Source: a virus. Taken from it: 64,000 bases of DNA. Each line of letters begins with the position of its first letter. Position 1 is the first letter of the stretch. Shown piece after piece: positions 22,913 to 29,751 of the stretch. The DNA is taken from the IMG/VR virus record IMGVR_UViG_3300032309_000911, positions 1 to 64,000 of that record; one strand, written 5' to 3'. Both the position numbers and the translations under genes were made by a program. The notes under the pieces were generated by a model, which searched no databases, was not told the DNA's origin, and saw only the letters and a program-made list of their open reading frames with translations.

Positions 22913-23245
22913 ATGGCAGATATCATTACATTAACGGACAAGGCAAAAGACTATCTTATTGGTATTATGGCCAAATCAGGTAAAAGATATGTATTTCTAC
23001 AAGCCAAAGGTGGTGGTTGTGCAGGTTTTAAATATGATTGGTCTTATCCAGATGAGGTAGATTTAGACAGTAAAGATACATATATTCATTTAGATGAAGG
23101 ATATTCTTTGGTGATTGATCGTTACAGTGCATTTAAATTAATAGGCATGAACATTGATTATGTTGAAAGTATATCTGGTTCTAGTTTAGAAATTAATAAT
23201 CCAAATGCTACATCTACTTGTGGATGTGGTGAGTCTTTTTCTTAG
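22913..23245 (+). CDS. IscA/HesB-type iron-sulfur carrier protein
   Basis: A 110-residue protein with the three A-type carrier cysteines: C36 in 'KGGGCAGFKYDW' and C103/C105 in the terminal 'CGCGESFS'. A-type proteins carry or hand over Fe-S clusters. A phage copy might support Fe-S enzymes during infection; this phage itself encodes at least four radical SAM proteins that need [4Fe-4S] clusters, so the two may be linked (inference). It ends convergently with the hydroxylase gene (4-base overlap). Confidence 0.9.
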   Translation: MADIITLTDKAKDYLIGIMAKSGKRYVFLQAKGGGCAGFKYDWSYPDEVDLDSKDTYIHLDEGYSLVIDRYSAFKLIGMNIDYVESISGSSLEINNPNATSTCGCGESFS

Positions 23246-23811
23246 GGATTGTTTGGCGACATAGGCACGTCAAAGATAAAAGCAATACGTTCTGCTGGCC
23301 CTATATTTTCAGCCATGTGGTTTTTCTTATTATCAAACCAAAAGAAAGTTCCTGGTTCTACTACAATTACCTCTTTTGTATTATCGTCATCGCCATCGTC
23401 CCAAACTGTGTAGCGATATATACCTTTAATTGCTAAATGATAACGATCTTTTGTATAATAGTATTTACCTTGATCAATATGTTTACCTGTAATTTCGCCT
23501 GGCGGTGTATTTAAAAATGCACAACGACCTACTCTTAACGATTTTGAGGCTATCCATTGTTGAATGGCTGTGTGTCTAGTTGTTGCCTCTGTTGGTACAC
23601 AAATTTCTGTATCACCTATAAATTCATCAGGTTTAGAAACACCACCCATAACTAATTGAAGTACGCCTGATTTAACAATCTTAGTATGAGGATCTTGACG
23701 ATCAACACCTTTCATACGGCCTACATTACCCCAATCTTCAGGATATTGTTCCAACTGTTCACGTATTTTAGATACGTCTATATTCTTTTCAATAATACGT
23801 ATGTTCTTCAT
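23242..23811 (-). CDS. Aspartyl/asparaginyl beta-hydroxylase-like 2OG oxygenase
   Basis: A 189-residue protein with the Fe(II) triad H111-x-D113 ('GKHIDQGKYY') and H165 ('NKKNHMAENIG'), and R175 in 'GPAERIAFIFDVP' for 2-oxoglutarate. 'DRYHLAIKGIYRYTV' and 'EPGTFFWFD' are characteristic of the Asp/Asn beta-hydroxylase family (PF05118 type). It may hydroxylate a side chain of a phage or host protein; the substrate is unknown. Last gene of a minus-strand operon that begins with the secreted nuclease. Confidence 0.85.
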   Translation of the reverse strand: MKNIRIIEKNIDVSKIREQLEQYPEDWGNVGRMKGVDRQDPHTKIVKSGVLQLVMGGVSKPDEFIGDTEICVPTEATTRHTAIQQWIASKSLRVGRCAFLNTPPGEITGKHIDQGKYYYTKDRYHLAIKGIYRYTVWDDGDDDNTKEVIVVEPGTFFWFDNKKNHMAENIGPAERIAFIFDVPMSPNNP

Positions 23812-23903
23812 TTACGAAGTATATCTTTAAAGATTAATACCCAAAGACCAATTACAGAAATCACGGCCACTAAGAATAATGTACTTAATATTAATTCTAA
23901 CAT
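23808..23903 (-). CDS. 31-residue single-span membrane micro-protein
   Basis: 'MLELILSTLFLVAVISVIGL' and 'WVLIFKDILRK': one membrane span with a basic end. A GAGG Shine-Dalgarno lies 4-7 bases upstream, and the stop overlaps the hydroxylase start (ATGA). Coupling on both sides supports it despite its size. Confidence 0.6.
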   Translation of the reverse strand: MLELILSTLFLVAVISVIGLWVLIFKDILRK

Positions 23904-23904
23904 A

Positions 23905-23976
23905 TTACCTCATTGAATAATAAGATGATGCTATCACCACAACAAGCACTATCATTATAATATAAAAAGTTGACAT
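23905..23976 (-). CDS. 23-residue membrane micro-protein
   Basis: 'MSTFYIIMIVLVVVIASSYY' plus three residues: one hydrophobic span and nothing else. It begins one base after the nuclease stop and ends one base before the next micro-gene. The position in a gap-free operon is its main support. Confidence 0.45.
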   Translation of the reverse strand: MSTFYIIMIVLVVVIASSYYSMR

Positions 23977-23977
23977 A

Positions 23978-24409
23978 CTAATTACACCATGATTGTTTAG
24001 CTTCGCCATAGTATTCTCTAGCGTAACCATTTTTAATTAATAATGATCTTAGACTTTGACCATCTAAGATAACATCACCTAATACACGACCACCAAATTT
24101 ATCCCAATTAGCAATTGCAACTTCTATCTTTTTAGCAGATGCAACGGACTTTTTTGTAAATTCTGTAGCGGCAAGACCTTTTGTATTTTCAGATTCACAT
24201 TTAGCACGGAATCCTTTTTCTGGTGTATCAACACCATAGACACGAATCAGTAATTCTTTTTTAAGTGGATCTGGTAAAAACTTTGCTTCAAAACCTACAG
24301 TATCACCATCTAATACTCTTGTTACTTTGTAGTCATACTTTTTCATTTCTACGTCCTTCGCCAGCGCTAAAGTAGGTAGAAACATTAATAGAAATAATAT
24401 TATTCTCAT
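23978..24409 (-). CDS. Secreted staphylococcal-nuclease-like enzyme
   Basis: Start placed at 24409 (MRIILFLLMFLPTLALAKDV), which gives a clean signal peptide cleaved after 'ALA'; the upstream ATG at 24445 would add a hydrophilic segment and lies in the promoter. The mature part has 'VTRVLDGDTVGF', 'IRVYGVDTPEKG' and 'ALIKNGYARE'-type text of the SNase family (Ca2+-dependent DNA/RNA cleavage). Periplasmic location suggests nucleic-acid salvage or exclusion of incoming DNA. The promoter places the transcript start at the ATG. Confidence 0.87.
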   Translation of the reverse strand: MRIILFLLMFLPTLALAKDVEMKKYDYKVTRVLDGDTVGFEAKFLPDPLKKELLIRVYGVDTPEKGFRAKCESENTKGLAATEFTKKSVASAKKIEVAIANWDKFGGRVLGDVILDGQSLRSLLIKNGYAREYYGEAKQSWCN

Positions 24410-24416
24410 AGTATAT

Positions 24417-24445
24417 AATATACAATATTTATTCAAAAATGTCAA
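24417..24445 (-). promoter_or_regulatory. Sigma70 promoter of the nuclease operon (minus strand)
   Basis: Read on the minus strand: TTGACA (24445-24440), 17 bases, TATATT (24422-24417). The start near 24410 is one base before the ATG at 24409. It is divergent to the late promoter at 24455. Confidence 0.82.
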
Positions 24446-24454
24446 GCGTTTTTT

Positions 24455-24462
24455 TATAAATA
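24455..24462 (+). promoter_or_regulatory. T4-type late promoter
   Basis: Exact TATAAATA, about 10 bases from the minus-strand early promoter. Leader of about 22 bases with AAGGAG (24479-24484) before the ATG at 24490. Confidence 0.8.
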
Positions 24463-24489
24463 CTAATGCCTAATAACAAAGGAGTTTAT

Positions 24490-24663
24490 ATGGCTAGAAA
24501 AAAAATCAAGACTCCTGAAGATATCATTAACGATATTAAAGAAAAACAATCTGAAATTGACGATTTATTGTACAACTTAGAAGATACTATAAGTGTTTCC
24601 TCTGATGAGGATATTTCCGACTTTGATGAGGAAGAGGAAATAGACGAAACAGACGAAGAATAA
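24490..24663 (+). CDS. 57-residue protein with extremely acidic tail
   Basis: Start at 24490 chosen because AAGGAG is well spaced from it; an in-frame ATG at 24466 lies only three bases past the promoter box. The basic N-terminus ('MARKKIKTPEDIINDIKEKQ') is followed by an almost purely Asp/Glu tail ('DISDFDEEEEIDETDEE'). Such two-faced small proteins can mimic DNA or serve as scaffolds; here this is only a thought. Late promoter upstream and terminator downstream make it a single late unit. Confidence 0.7.
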   Translation: MARKKIKTPEDIINDIKEKQSEIDDLLYNLEDTISVSSDEDISDFDEEEEIDETDEE

Positions 24664-24680
24664 CAACAATCTATATTTCA

Positions 24681-24702
24681 GGTGCCTAGGTAACTAGGCA
24701 CC
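24681..24702 (+). terminator. Terminator hairpin
   Basis: GGTGCCTAG (24681-24689), loop GTAA, CTAGGCACC (24694-24702): a perfect 9-base-pair stem, followed by CTTT. Confidence 0.8.
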
Positions 24703-24725
24703 CTTTGACACAACAAAGGATTTAA

Positions 24726-24893
24726 ATGACCAACAAATACATAGGTTTAATAATAATTGGCATTATTTTTATTGGTTTAAGTTATCTATATTTTTCTATC
24801 CTTTGTCAAAGCAGACGTTATATTAAAAAAGTTAAAAAATTAAAAAAATTAAAGATACTTTCTCAAAGATTAAGGAGAAAACGTGGCTGGTAG
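24726..24893 (+). CDS. 55-residue single-span membrane protein with basic tail
   Basis: Residues ~5-25 form a span ('YIGLIIIGIIFIGLSYLYF'); the remaining half is very basic ('RRYIKKVKKLKKLKILSQRL'). AAAGG lies 5 bases upstream of the ATG. Its last 11 bases overlap the next gene, whose GTG start and Shine-Dalgarno are inside it. Confidence 0.62.
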   Translation: MTNKYIGLIIIGIIFIGLSYLYFSILCQSRRYIKKVKKLKKLKILSQRLRRKRGW

Positions 24894-25119
24894 AAAACCT
24901 AAATTAAAAACACTTAAAAGAAAAGCACCAAAGATACCAGATTTTACATGTCCTGATATAGATCACATTATTAGTTACATTGAAGATAGTGATAAACTAG
25001 GTCGTGGTCAGTTAGCTTATTTTAAAAGACGTATGGAAAAATTAAGAAACTCTAATGATAAGTTACGAGATAGTGGTATCTATTGGTATGAAGAAATAAA
25101 AAAGTTATTAGATAAATAA
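24883..25119 (+). CDS. Basic hypothetical protein with GTG start
   Basis: GTG start at 24883 with AAGGAG at 24872-24877; no other suitable start. The 78 residues are basic at the N-terminus ('AGRKPKLKTLKRKAPKIPDF') and helical in the centre ('LAYFKRRMEKLRNSNDKLRD'). No family recognised. Confidence 0.68.
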   Translation: MAGRKPKLKTLKRKAPKIPDFTCPDIDHIISYIEDSDKLGRGQLAYFKRRMEKLRNSNDKLRDSGIYWYEEIKKLLDK

Positions 25120-25123
25120 TAAT

Positions 25124-25303
25124 ATGTACACGCACAGACAAAACGAACCTGAATACAATGCAGGTAACTTACAAGAATATGATTACGAATTGGAATGGAT
25201 TGAGTGTTTATGTAACAACACTTATAACTGTAATCATTTGGTTACAGCATTTACATATCCTTGGTTAAATTTAAATCATCAACCTCTTTACACCAATCAG
25301 TAA
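25124..25303 (+). CDS. 59-residue hypothetical protein overlapping an opposite-strand gene
   Basis: ATG at 25124 lies six bases after GATAAATA (25111-25118), a late-promoter variant, so the predicted start coincides with the ATG. The product is acidic with a Cys-rich middle ('LEWIECLCNNTYNCNH'). Its last 53 bases overlap, on the other strand, the end of the gene at 25251-25406. One of the two may not be expressed. Confidence 0.45.
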   Translation: MYTHRQNEPEYNAGNLQEYDYELEWIECLCNNTYNCNHLVTAFTYPWLNLNHQPLYTNQ

Positions 25304-25406
25304 TTTCTTCTTTTAACATTACGTTAGAAAATCCTTTATACTTAACAAGATAACATTTTCCCCAAGAGCCTTCATAATTGATATCAATAATTTCTGGTCT
25401 ATCCAT
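25251..25406 (-). CDS. 51-residue hypothetical protein
   Basis: 'MDRPEIIDINYEGSWGKCYL' and 'NVMLKEEITDWCKEVDD' look like ordinary soluble coding sequence. It overlaps the upstream membrane gene by eight bases, as the last gene of a three-gene minus-strand operon. It also overlaps the + strand gene at 25124 by 53 bases at the 3' ends. Confidence 0.55.
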   Translation of the reverse strand: MDRPEIIDINYEGSWGKCYLVKYKGFSNVMLKEEITDWCKEVDDLNLTKDM

Positions 25407-25626
25407 TTAAATAATATATAATAAGTCCTATAGCAGTAACAATAGCGAATATGAGATTGGTAACAACTAAAGACATTTCTTTCCACATAATACTTACAAT
25501 CAACCAAACAATAGCACCAAGTCCTAATATCATTGGGCCGGCAGGATAATAACCAAGAGAGTTAACTAAACTACCAACTATTAATATTCCTGTAGCAACC
25601 CATTTTAAAATTTGATCTGATTTCAT
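25399..25626 (-). CDS. Small membrane protein conserved in marine T4-like phages
   Basis: Start at 25626 ('MKSDQILKWVATGILIVGSL'; 75 residues) rather than the TTG at 25635. Three hydrophobic segments with 'NSLGYYPAGPMILGLGAIVW' and 'SIMWKEMSLVVTNLIFA'. I recall similar sequences in cyanophages, without known function. It overlaps the preceding stop (TAATG). Confidence 0.7.
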   Translation of the reverse strand: MKSDQILKWVATGILIVGSLVNSLGYYPAGPMILGLGAIVWLIVSIMWKEMSLVVTNLIFAIVTAIGLIIYYLNG

Positions 25627-25760
25627 TAAATACAACCAATTATACAGTTAGATGTGCCATAAGCAACCATATATTTTGCTCCGATATAAAATAAAGCATA
25701 ACTTCCTAATACAATAGAAGCAACAAGTAACAATGATTTAACATCTTCTTTAGTAAACAT
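25626..25760 (-). CDS. 44-residue single-span membrane protein
   Basis: 'MFTKEDVKSLLLVASIVLGS' followed by a hydrophobic span and 'GTSNCIIGCI' at the end (two cysteines, possible disulfide or palmitoyl-like site). AAGGAC upstream is a reasonable Shine-Dalgarno. First gene of the minus-strand trio; TTGTTT-17-TATATT further upstream on the minus strand may be its promoter. The 164 bases between this gene and the one at 25925 contain only divergent promoter elements and A/T runs. Confidence 0.6.
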   Translation of the reverse strand: MFTKEDVKSLLLVASIVLGSYALFYIGAKYMVAYGTSNCIIGCI

Positions 25761-25908
25761 TATATTTTAGTCCTTTTTTGTTGTTAATACATATAATATA
25801 CACTGTATTTTTACTTAAAACAAGCGAAAAATGCAATTTTTTAAAAATAAAAGGCAATTAAATCAGTAACTTAATCAAATGTTGCAAAAATACAACAAAA
25901 AAATTGAT

Positions 25909-25916
25909 TATAAATA
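25909..25916 (+). promoter_or_regulatory. T4-type late promoter of the PAAR/fibre operon
   Basis: Exact TATAAATA. The start at about 25922 leaves only a 3-base leader before the ATG at 25925. Confidence 0.75.
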
Positions 25917-25924
25917 GTAAATAT

Positions 25925-26071
25925 ATGATTGATTTTGATAAAATTGATGATTTGTCATTTATGATTGATGATAATGATTCTAAAAAACTAAAAAAGGTGA
26001 AAAAAAATGGCAAAAAAATTTGCAAACAACGCAAACTCATTAAAAAACGCAGGCAAACCAAAAAGAACTAG
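25925..26071 (+). CDS. 48-residue protein, acidic then basic
   Basis: The product begins 'MIDFDKIDDLSFMIDDNDSK' and ends in a Lys/Arg stretch. Its last 65 bases overlap the next gene in another frame. It may be the first gene of the late operon, or merely a translated leader that passes the ribosome to the AAGGTGA ahead of 26007. Confidence 0.45.
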   Translation: MIDFDKIDDLSFMIDDNDSKKLKKVKKNGKKICKQRKLIKKRRQTKKN

Positions 26072-26156
26072 TATTGGTCGTGGATTTCATAGTAAATCTA
26101 TGATGAATAAACATAAAAGAAGAAGTTTTAAAGCTTACAGAGGCCAAGGAAGATAA
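26007..26156 (+). CDS. 49-residue very basic protein ('HKRRSFKAYRGQGR' end)
   Basis: ATG at 26007 with AAAGGTGA about 8 bases upstream. 'RTSIGRGFHSKSMMNKHKRR' and the terminal 'SFKAYRGQGR' are shared, as far as I recall, by small proteins of T4-like marine phages. High Arg/Lys content suggests RNA, DNA or ribosome contact. Function unknown. Confidence 0.68.
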   Translation: MAKKFANNANSLKNAGKPKRTSIGRGFHSKSMMNKHKRRSFKAYRGQGR

Positions 26157-26165
26157 AAAAAATAA

Positions 26166-26456
26166 ATGCCAGCAATTTGTAGAGTAAATTTAGATAGACA
26201 TATAGGTCATGCTTGTTTAAAAATGCCCTATCATCAAACTCCTTACAAAACTGGTTCTGAAAATGTTTTTATAAATGGAGAAAAAGCAGTTAGAATTGGA
26301 GATACTTGTGCTTGTACAGATCCTGCTATTGAAGGAAGTATAACAGTGTTTATAAATGGCATAGGCGTACATAGAAAAGAAGATGCAACAGGTGGACACG
26401 GCTGTTGGGTTCCAAATAAAGCGGCCACAGGTTCAGAAAACGTATTTGCGGGATAA
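26166..26456 (+). CDS. PAAR-repeat spike-tip protein
   Basis: A 96-residue protein with PAAR text: 'PYKTGSENVFINGEKAVRIG', Cys/His residues ('DTCACTDP', 'GGHGCW') that can bind a metal ion at the tip, and a duplicated 'TGSENVF' motif near both ends. PAAR proteins cap the gp5/VgrG needle (T4 gp5.4). It should sharpen the membrane-puncturing device. It heads the fibre/baseplate block. Confidence 0.88.
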   Translation: MPAICRVNLDRHIGHACLKMPYHQTPYKTGSENVFINGEKAVRIGDTCACTDPAIEGSITVFINGIGVHRKEDATGGHGCWVPNKAATGSENVFAG

Positions 26457-26457
26457 T

Positions 26458-26634
26458 ATGGCAGAATTAGACGCATCAGGTTTAACCTTTACAAGTCAAC
26501 CAACAAAAGCAGAAACAGAACGTTTTGAATATGCTGCTTTTGGATATTTTGATAAAAATCCGGGTATAGTTGGTAACAATTATAAAAGTTATATTGGCAT
26601 TTATTATAATGATGAAGGAGATAAAACAGATTAA
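26458..26634 (+). CDS. 58-residue virion-associated-looking protein
   Basis: Start at 26458, one base after the PAAR stop (the longer frame from 26383 would overlap PAAR). '[20 protein letters not shown]' and '[17 protein letters not shown]' are acidic and beta-like. Its stop shares a base with the next ATG (TAATG). Unknown function; co-expressed with the PAAR tip and a fibre. Confidence 0.62.
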   Translation: MAELDASGLTFTSQPTKAETERFEYAAFGYFDKNPGIVGNNYKSYIGIYYNDEGDKTD

Positions 26635-28076
26635 TGACTATAACTTATAGAAATGTAAAAGGAGAAGCTTTAACCTATGATGAAATGGATGAAAATATCC
26701 GTGATTTGTATGAAGATACAACTATTGATAGGGTTTTAGGAAATGGAAATACAACAACAAAAAATTTAAATGTAGGTTCTTTAAATGCTACTACTATTAC
26801 ACTTAATGGATCTCCTTTAGCCGGACTAGGTTATACGGGATCAAAAGGAGATTCAGGATATACAGGATCACAAGGCCCAGCAGGAGGTTATACCGGCTCA
26901 CAAGGTTACACAGGTTCGCTTGGTTATACAGGTTCTAAAGGCGACACAGGTTACACAGGATCTAAAGGCGATATAGGCTATACAGGTTCTAAAGGTGATT
27001 TAGGCTATACAGGCAGTTTAGGATATACAGGTTCTAAAGGCGATACAGGTTACTCAGGATCAAAAGGTGATTTAGGTTATTCGGGATCAATTGGATATAC
27101 AGGATCTCAAGGTTCAATAGGTTACACAGGTTCACAAGGAGTAACAGGTTATACAGGTTCACAAGGTTCAATAGGTTATACAGGAAGTTTAGGTTATACA
27201 GGTTCACAAGGAGTAACAGGTTATACAGGTTCACAAGGTTCAATAGGTTATACAGGTTCTACCGGTGCTGGATACACAGGTTCACAAGGAGTAACAGGTT
27301 ATACAGGTTCACAAGGTTCAATAGGTTATACAGGTAGTCAGGCCACATTAACTGCCGGAACTTATATTGTTCGTGGAAAAATAAACGGTGTTGTAACTGC
27401 AAATAACGGAGTTGATATCGTATTACCCTTTATTGATGATATTGATCCAAACAATTGGTGGGATCCAACAGCAAAAAAATTTACTCCAACCGTAGCGGGT
27501 TATTATGTTGTAACTTTTGTTGTATGGTGGGATGCTGCTTCTATTACCAACAATCAAAATAATATTCAAATTAGAAAAAATAATAATACTGTTACCATTT
27601 CTCAAACCAATCTTCACAGTGCAACAGGATATTCTCAAATTGCAACTGATTTAGTTTACATGAATGGTAGTAGTGATTATTTGGATTTTACTGTATATAC
27701 AGCAAATACAACGAGTCAAACAATTAATTCTTCTGGTAATGGAACATATTTTGAAGCTGCTTTACATTCTTATGGATTACAAGGTTATACAGGTTCACAA
27801 GGTAATATTGGTTATACTGGTTCAGCATCCACTGTTATAGGTTATACAGGCAGTTCAGGTTATACAGGTTCAAAAGGCGATATTGGATATACAGGAAGTC
27901 AAGGTATAACAGGATATACAGGGTCAAATTTTAACGGATATTTAACAACAAATTGGTCTGTTAGAGAATCTTCTGGCACATTAATATTTTCATATTCAGG
28001 AGCAGATAAGATGAAAATTGATTCTAGTGGTAATTTAACTGTGATAGGAAACGTAACAGGTTATGGAACAATCTAA
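26634..28076 (+). CDS. Collagen-like tail fibre protein
   Basis: A 480-residue protein. Residues ~1-60 are a short head domain ('[18 protein letters not shown]'), residues ~65-240 and ~385-430 are Gly-X-Y triplets in nonapeptide units such as GYTGSKGDT and GYTGSQGSI, and between them is a jelly-roll-like globular domain (~240-380, '[17 protein letters not shown]' C1q/TNF-like). The triple-helix stretch is almost free of proline. A C-terminal beta domain ends '[13 protein letters not shown]'. Likely trimeric host-binding fibre. Confidence 0.85.
   Translation: MTITYRNVKGEALTYDEMDENIRDLYEDTTIDRVLGNGNTTTKNLNVGSLNATTITLNGSPLAGLGYTGSKGDSGYTGSQGPAGGYTGSQGYTGSLGYTGSKGDTGYTGSKGDIGYTGSKGDLGYTGSLGYTGSKGDTGYSGSKGDLGYSGSIGYTGSQGSIGYTGSQGVTGYTGSQGSIGYTGSLGYTGSQGVTGYTGSQGSIGYTGSTGAGYTGSQGVTGYTGSQGSIGYTGSQATLTAGTYIVRGKINGVVTANNGVDIVLPFIDDIDPNNWWDPTAKKFTPTVAGYYVVTFVVWWDAASITNNQNNIQIRKNNNTVTISQTNLHSATGYSQIATDLVYMNGSSDYLDFTVYTANTTSQTINSSGNGTYFEAALHSYGLQGYTGSQGNIGYTGSASTVIGYTGSSGYTGSKGDIGYTGSQGITGYTGSNFNGYLTTNWSVRESSGTLIFSYSGADKMKIDSSGNLTVIGNVTGYGTI
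26829..27345 (+). repeat. Collagen-type 27-base coding repeats
   Basis: About twenty tandem 27-base units encoding G-Y-T/G-S-x/G-x-x. A smaller block lies near 27780-27930. Identical stretches between units make the region prone to recombination. Confidence 0.85.
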
Positions 28077-29077
28077 TGACGTTACAATCATCAGGCAGTA
28101 TTTCATTAAGTGATATAAATGTTGAATTAAGAAATTCATCAACTCAAATAATTTCTTTAAATGATAGTAGTGTCAGAACACTATTAAATGTTCCGTCTGG
28201 TACTATTTCTTTAAGTGATGCTTATGGCAAATCTAATAGAGTACAAATAAATTATATTATATCTTCAAACTCACAACAACTATCATTAAATCCTACAACT
28301 TTTACAAATTACATAGCTGGAAAAAGCGATATAACAATTACAGTAAATTCAGGAGTTTATGTTTGGTCTGATTCAACTTCTGTCGCTGGATTAATTATTA
28401 CTGATGGTTTAGTTTCAGGAGATACTTTAAAATTAGTAAATAACGGATATATTATTGGAAAAGGTGGCAAAGGAGGAAATGGAATTAATGCTCCAAATAC
28501 TACGTCAGCTGGAAATGGAGGCCCTGCTCTTTCAATATTTAATAATATAACTATTGATAATCTTTCTTATATTGCAGGAGGTGGTGGTGGAGGAGGTGGC
28601 AATAATAGTGCGCTTTCAGATTCTTCTGTTAGAGGAGGAGGCGGAGGTGGAGCCGGCGGTGGAGATGGAGGAAATGGAGCTAACTCTGGAGGTTTTTTAA
28701 ATGGCATAGGAGGATCAGGCGGTTCAGTAGGAAATTCAGGAGCAAACGGAGGTAATTCAGGAATTGCAGGAGGCGGAGGAGGAAGAATTTTACCAGGCAA
28801 TGGTGGAGGGGGTGGAGCTGGTGGAGGAGCAGGAGGAGGTGGAGGAAGAAATTTCAATGGATTTTCAGGCGGGTCTTCAAACAATTCTGGTCAAAATGCT
28901 ACAGGTGGAGAAGCTGTCTATGGTAATGCCGCAGGTGGAGGTGGTTGGGGAGCATCAGGTGGATATACTAATGTAGGATGGTTACAATCTGGAGGAACAG
29001 GAGGTAAAGCAATAAATTTAAATGGATATTCAGTAACATATATAACTACAGGTAATGTATGGGGTGCAGTATCATAA
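28076..29077 (+). CDS. Glycine-rich adhesin-like tail protein
   Basis: A 333-residue protein. The N-terminus 'LQSSGSISLSDINVELRNSS' with 'SGTISLSDAYGKSN' is a common attachment module in marine phage tail proteins. A beta domain follows, then residues ~165-300 carry many polyglycine runs ('AGGGGGGGGNNS', 'GGGGAGGGAGGGGG') interspersed with Asn/Ser. This resembles the polyglycine type II sandwich of T-even gp38 adhesins such as phage S16. Host-receptor recognition is therefore likely (inference). Confidence 0.72.
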   Translation: MTLQSSGSISLSDINVELRNSSTQIISLNDSSVRTLLNVPSGTISLSDAYGKSNRVQINYIISSNSQQLSLNPTTFTNYIAGKSDITITVNSGVYVWSDSTSVAGLIITDGLVSGDTLKLVNNGYIIGKGGKGGNGINAPNTTSAGNGGPALSIFNNITIDNLSYIAGGGGGGGGNNSALSDSSVRGGGGGGAGGGDGGNGANSGGFLNGIGGSGGSVGNSGANGGNSGIAGGGGGRILPGNGGGGGAGGGAGGGGGRNFNGFSGGSSNNSGQNATGGEAVYGNAAGGGGWGASGGYTNVGWLQSGGTGGKAINLNGYSVTYITTGNVWGAVS

Positions 29078-29089
29078 GGAAAGGAAAAT

Positions 29090-29302
29090 ATGAAAAAATA
29101 TAATGTATTTAATCAATTAACAGGAAAACCAGAAGAGGCTTCAACTTATGAAGAAGCTTTAATTTTGCAAAAGAAAATAAAAGATGAGTATTATACTTCA
29201 ATTGAAGGTTTATTTACTATAACAGTTTTAGTTAAAAATGAAGATGAGACGTGGACACAAAGTGTTTCAGATAATCAAGGAAATCCTTTAATCAATCCAT
29301 AA
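29090..29302 (+). CDS. 70-residue hypothetical protein
   Basis: A short protein ('KYNVFNQLTGKPEEASTYEE', 'NEDETWTQSVSDNQGNPL'), with GGAAAGG-type Shine-Dalgarno before the ATG. The start resembles small proteins following fibre genes in marine phages. Possibly a fibre chaperone or minor tail part; not recognised. Confidence 0.6.
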   Translation: MKKYNVFNQLTGKPEEASTYEEALILQKKIKDEYYTSIEGLFTITVLVKNEDETWTQSVSDNQGNPLINP

Positions 29303-29307
29303 TATCT

Positions 29308-29315
29308 TATAAATA
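29308..29315 (+). promoter_or_regulatory. T4-type late promoter of the baseplate wedge operon
   Basis: Exact TATAAATA; the ATG of gp25 follows nine bases after the box, so the leader is about four bases. Confidence 0.78.
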
Positions 29316-29324
29316 TTAATACTT

Positions 29325-29750
29325 ATGCCAAATTACGATGCCTCTAGCACAAACAACAGTAAACGTGCTAATGTAAAATACAAAGATTTAGACTTGGATT
29401 TTGGCCGTAATGTAGTAACTAGTGATGTAAATAAATTAACAGATGTTGAAGCTGTTAAAAGAAGTGTTAGAAATTTGATTAATACTTCTCATTTTGAAAG
29501 GCCTTTTCATCCTGAAATAGGTTCTAGTGTTAGAGCTATGTTATTTGAATTAATGACACCTCTTACAGCATTAAACCTACAAAGAAAAGTACAAGAGGTT
29601 TTGGTAAATTTTGAACCTAGAATTAAATTAGTTCAAATTGCAGCAAGACCAAACTATGATAATAATGCTTATGATTTGACAATTTATTTTTATGTAATTG
29701 GTTCGAATGAATTGGTAACAGTACAAACATTTTTAGAAAGACTAAGATAA
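29325..29750 (+). CDS. 25: gp25-like baseplate wedge subunit
   Basis: A 141-residue protein (T4 gp25 is 132). 'DVEAVKRSVRNLINTSHFER' with 'PFHPEIGSSVRAMLFE' is the gp25/GpW-lysozyme-like signature, and the end 'NELVTVQTFLERLR' fits. Gp25 starts sheath assembly on the baseplate. It is the first gene of the wedge operon 25-6-(7)-8. Confidence 0.92.
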   Translation: MPNYDASSTNNSKRANVKYKDLDLDFGRNVVTSDVNKLTDVEAVKRSVRNLINTSHFERPFHPEIGSSVRAMLFELMTPLTALNLQRKVQEVLVNFEPRIKLVQIAARPNYDNNAYDLTIYFYVIGSNELVTVQTFLERLR

Positions 29751-29751
29751 G

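Noticed and set aside
24466-24489. Upstream ATG of the acidic-tail gene
   Set aside because: Only three bases past the late promoter box and not preceded by a Shine-Dalgarno sequence, whereas the ATG at 24490 is well served by AAGGAG.
26829-27345. CRISPR-like or satellite array
   Set aside because: The regular 27-base units are in frame, encode Gly-X-Y triplets and have no spacers.
28567-28884. Proline-rich minus-strand frame opposite the glycine-rich adhesin
   Set aside because: It is the antisense of GGA/GGT glycine codons; the polyproline text is a by-product of composition.
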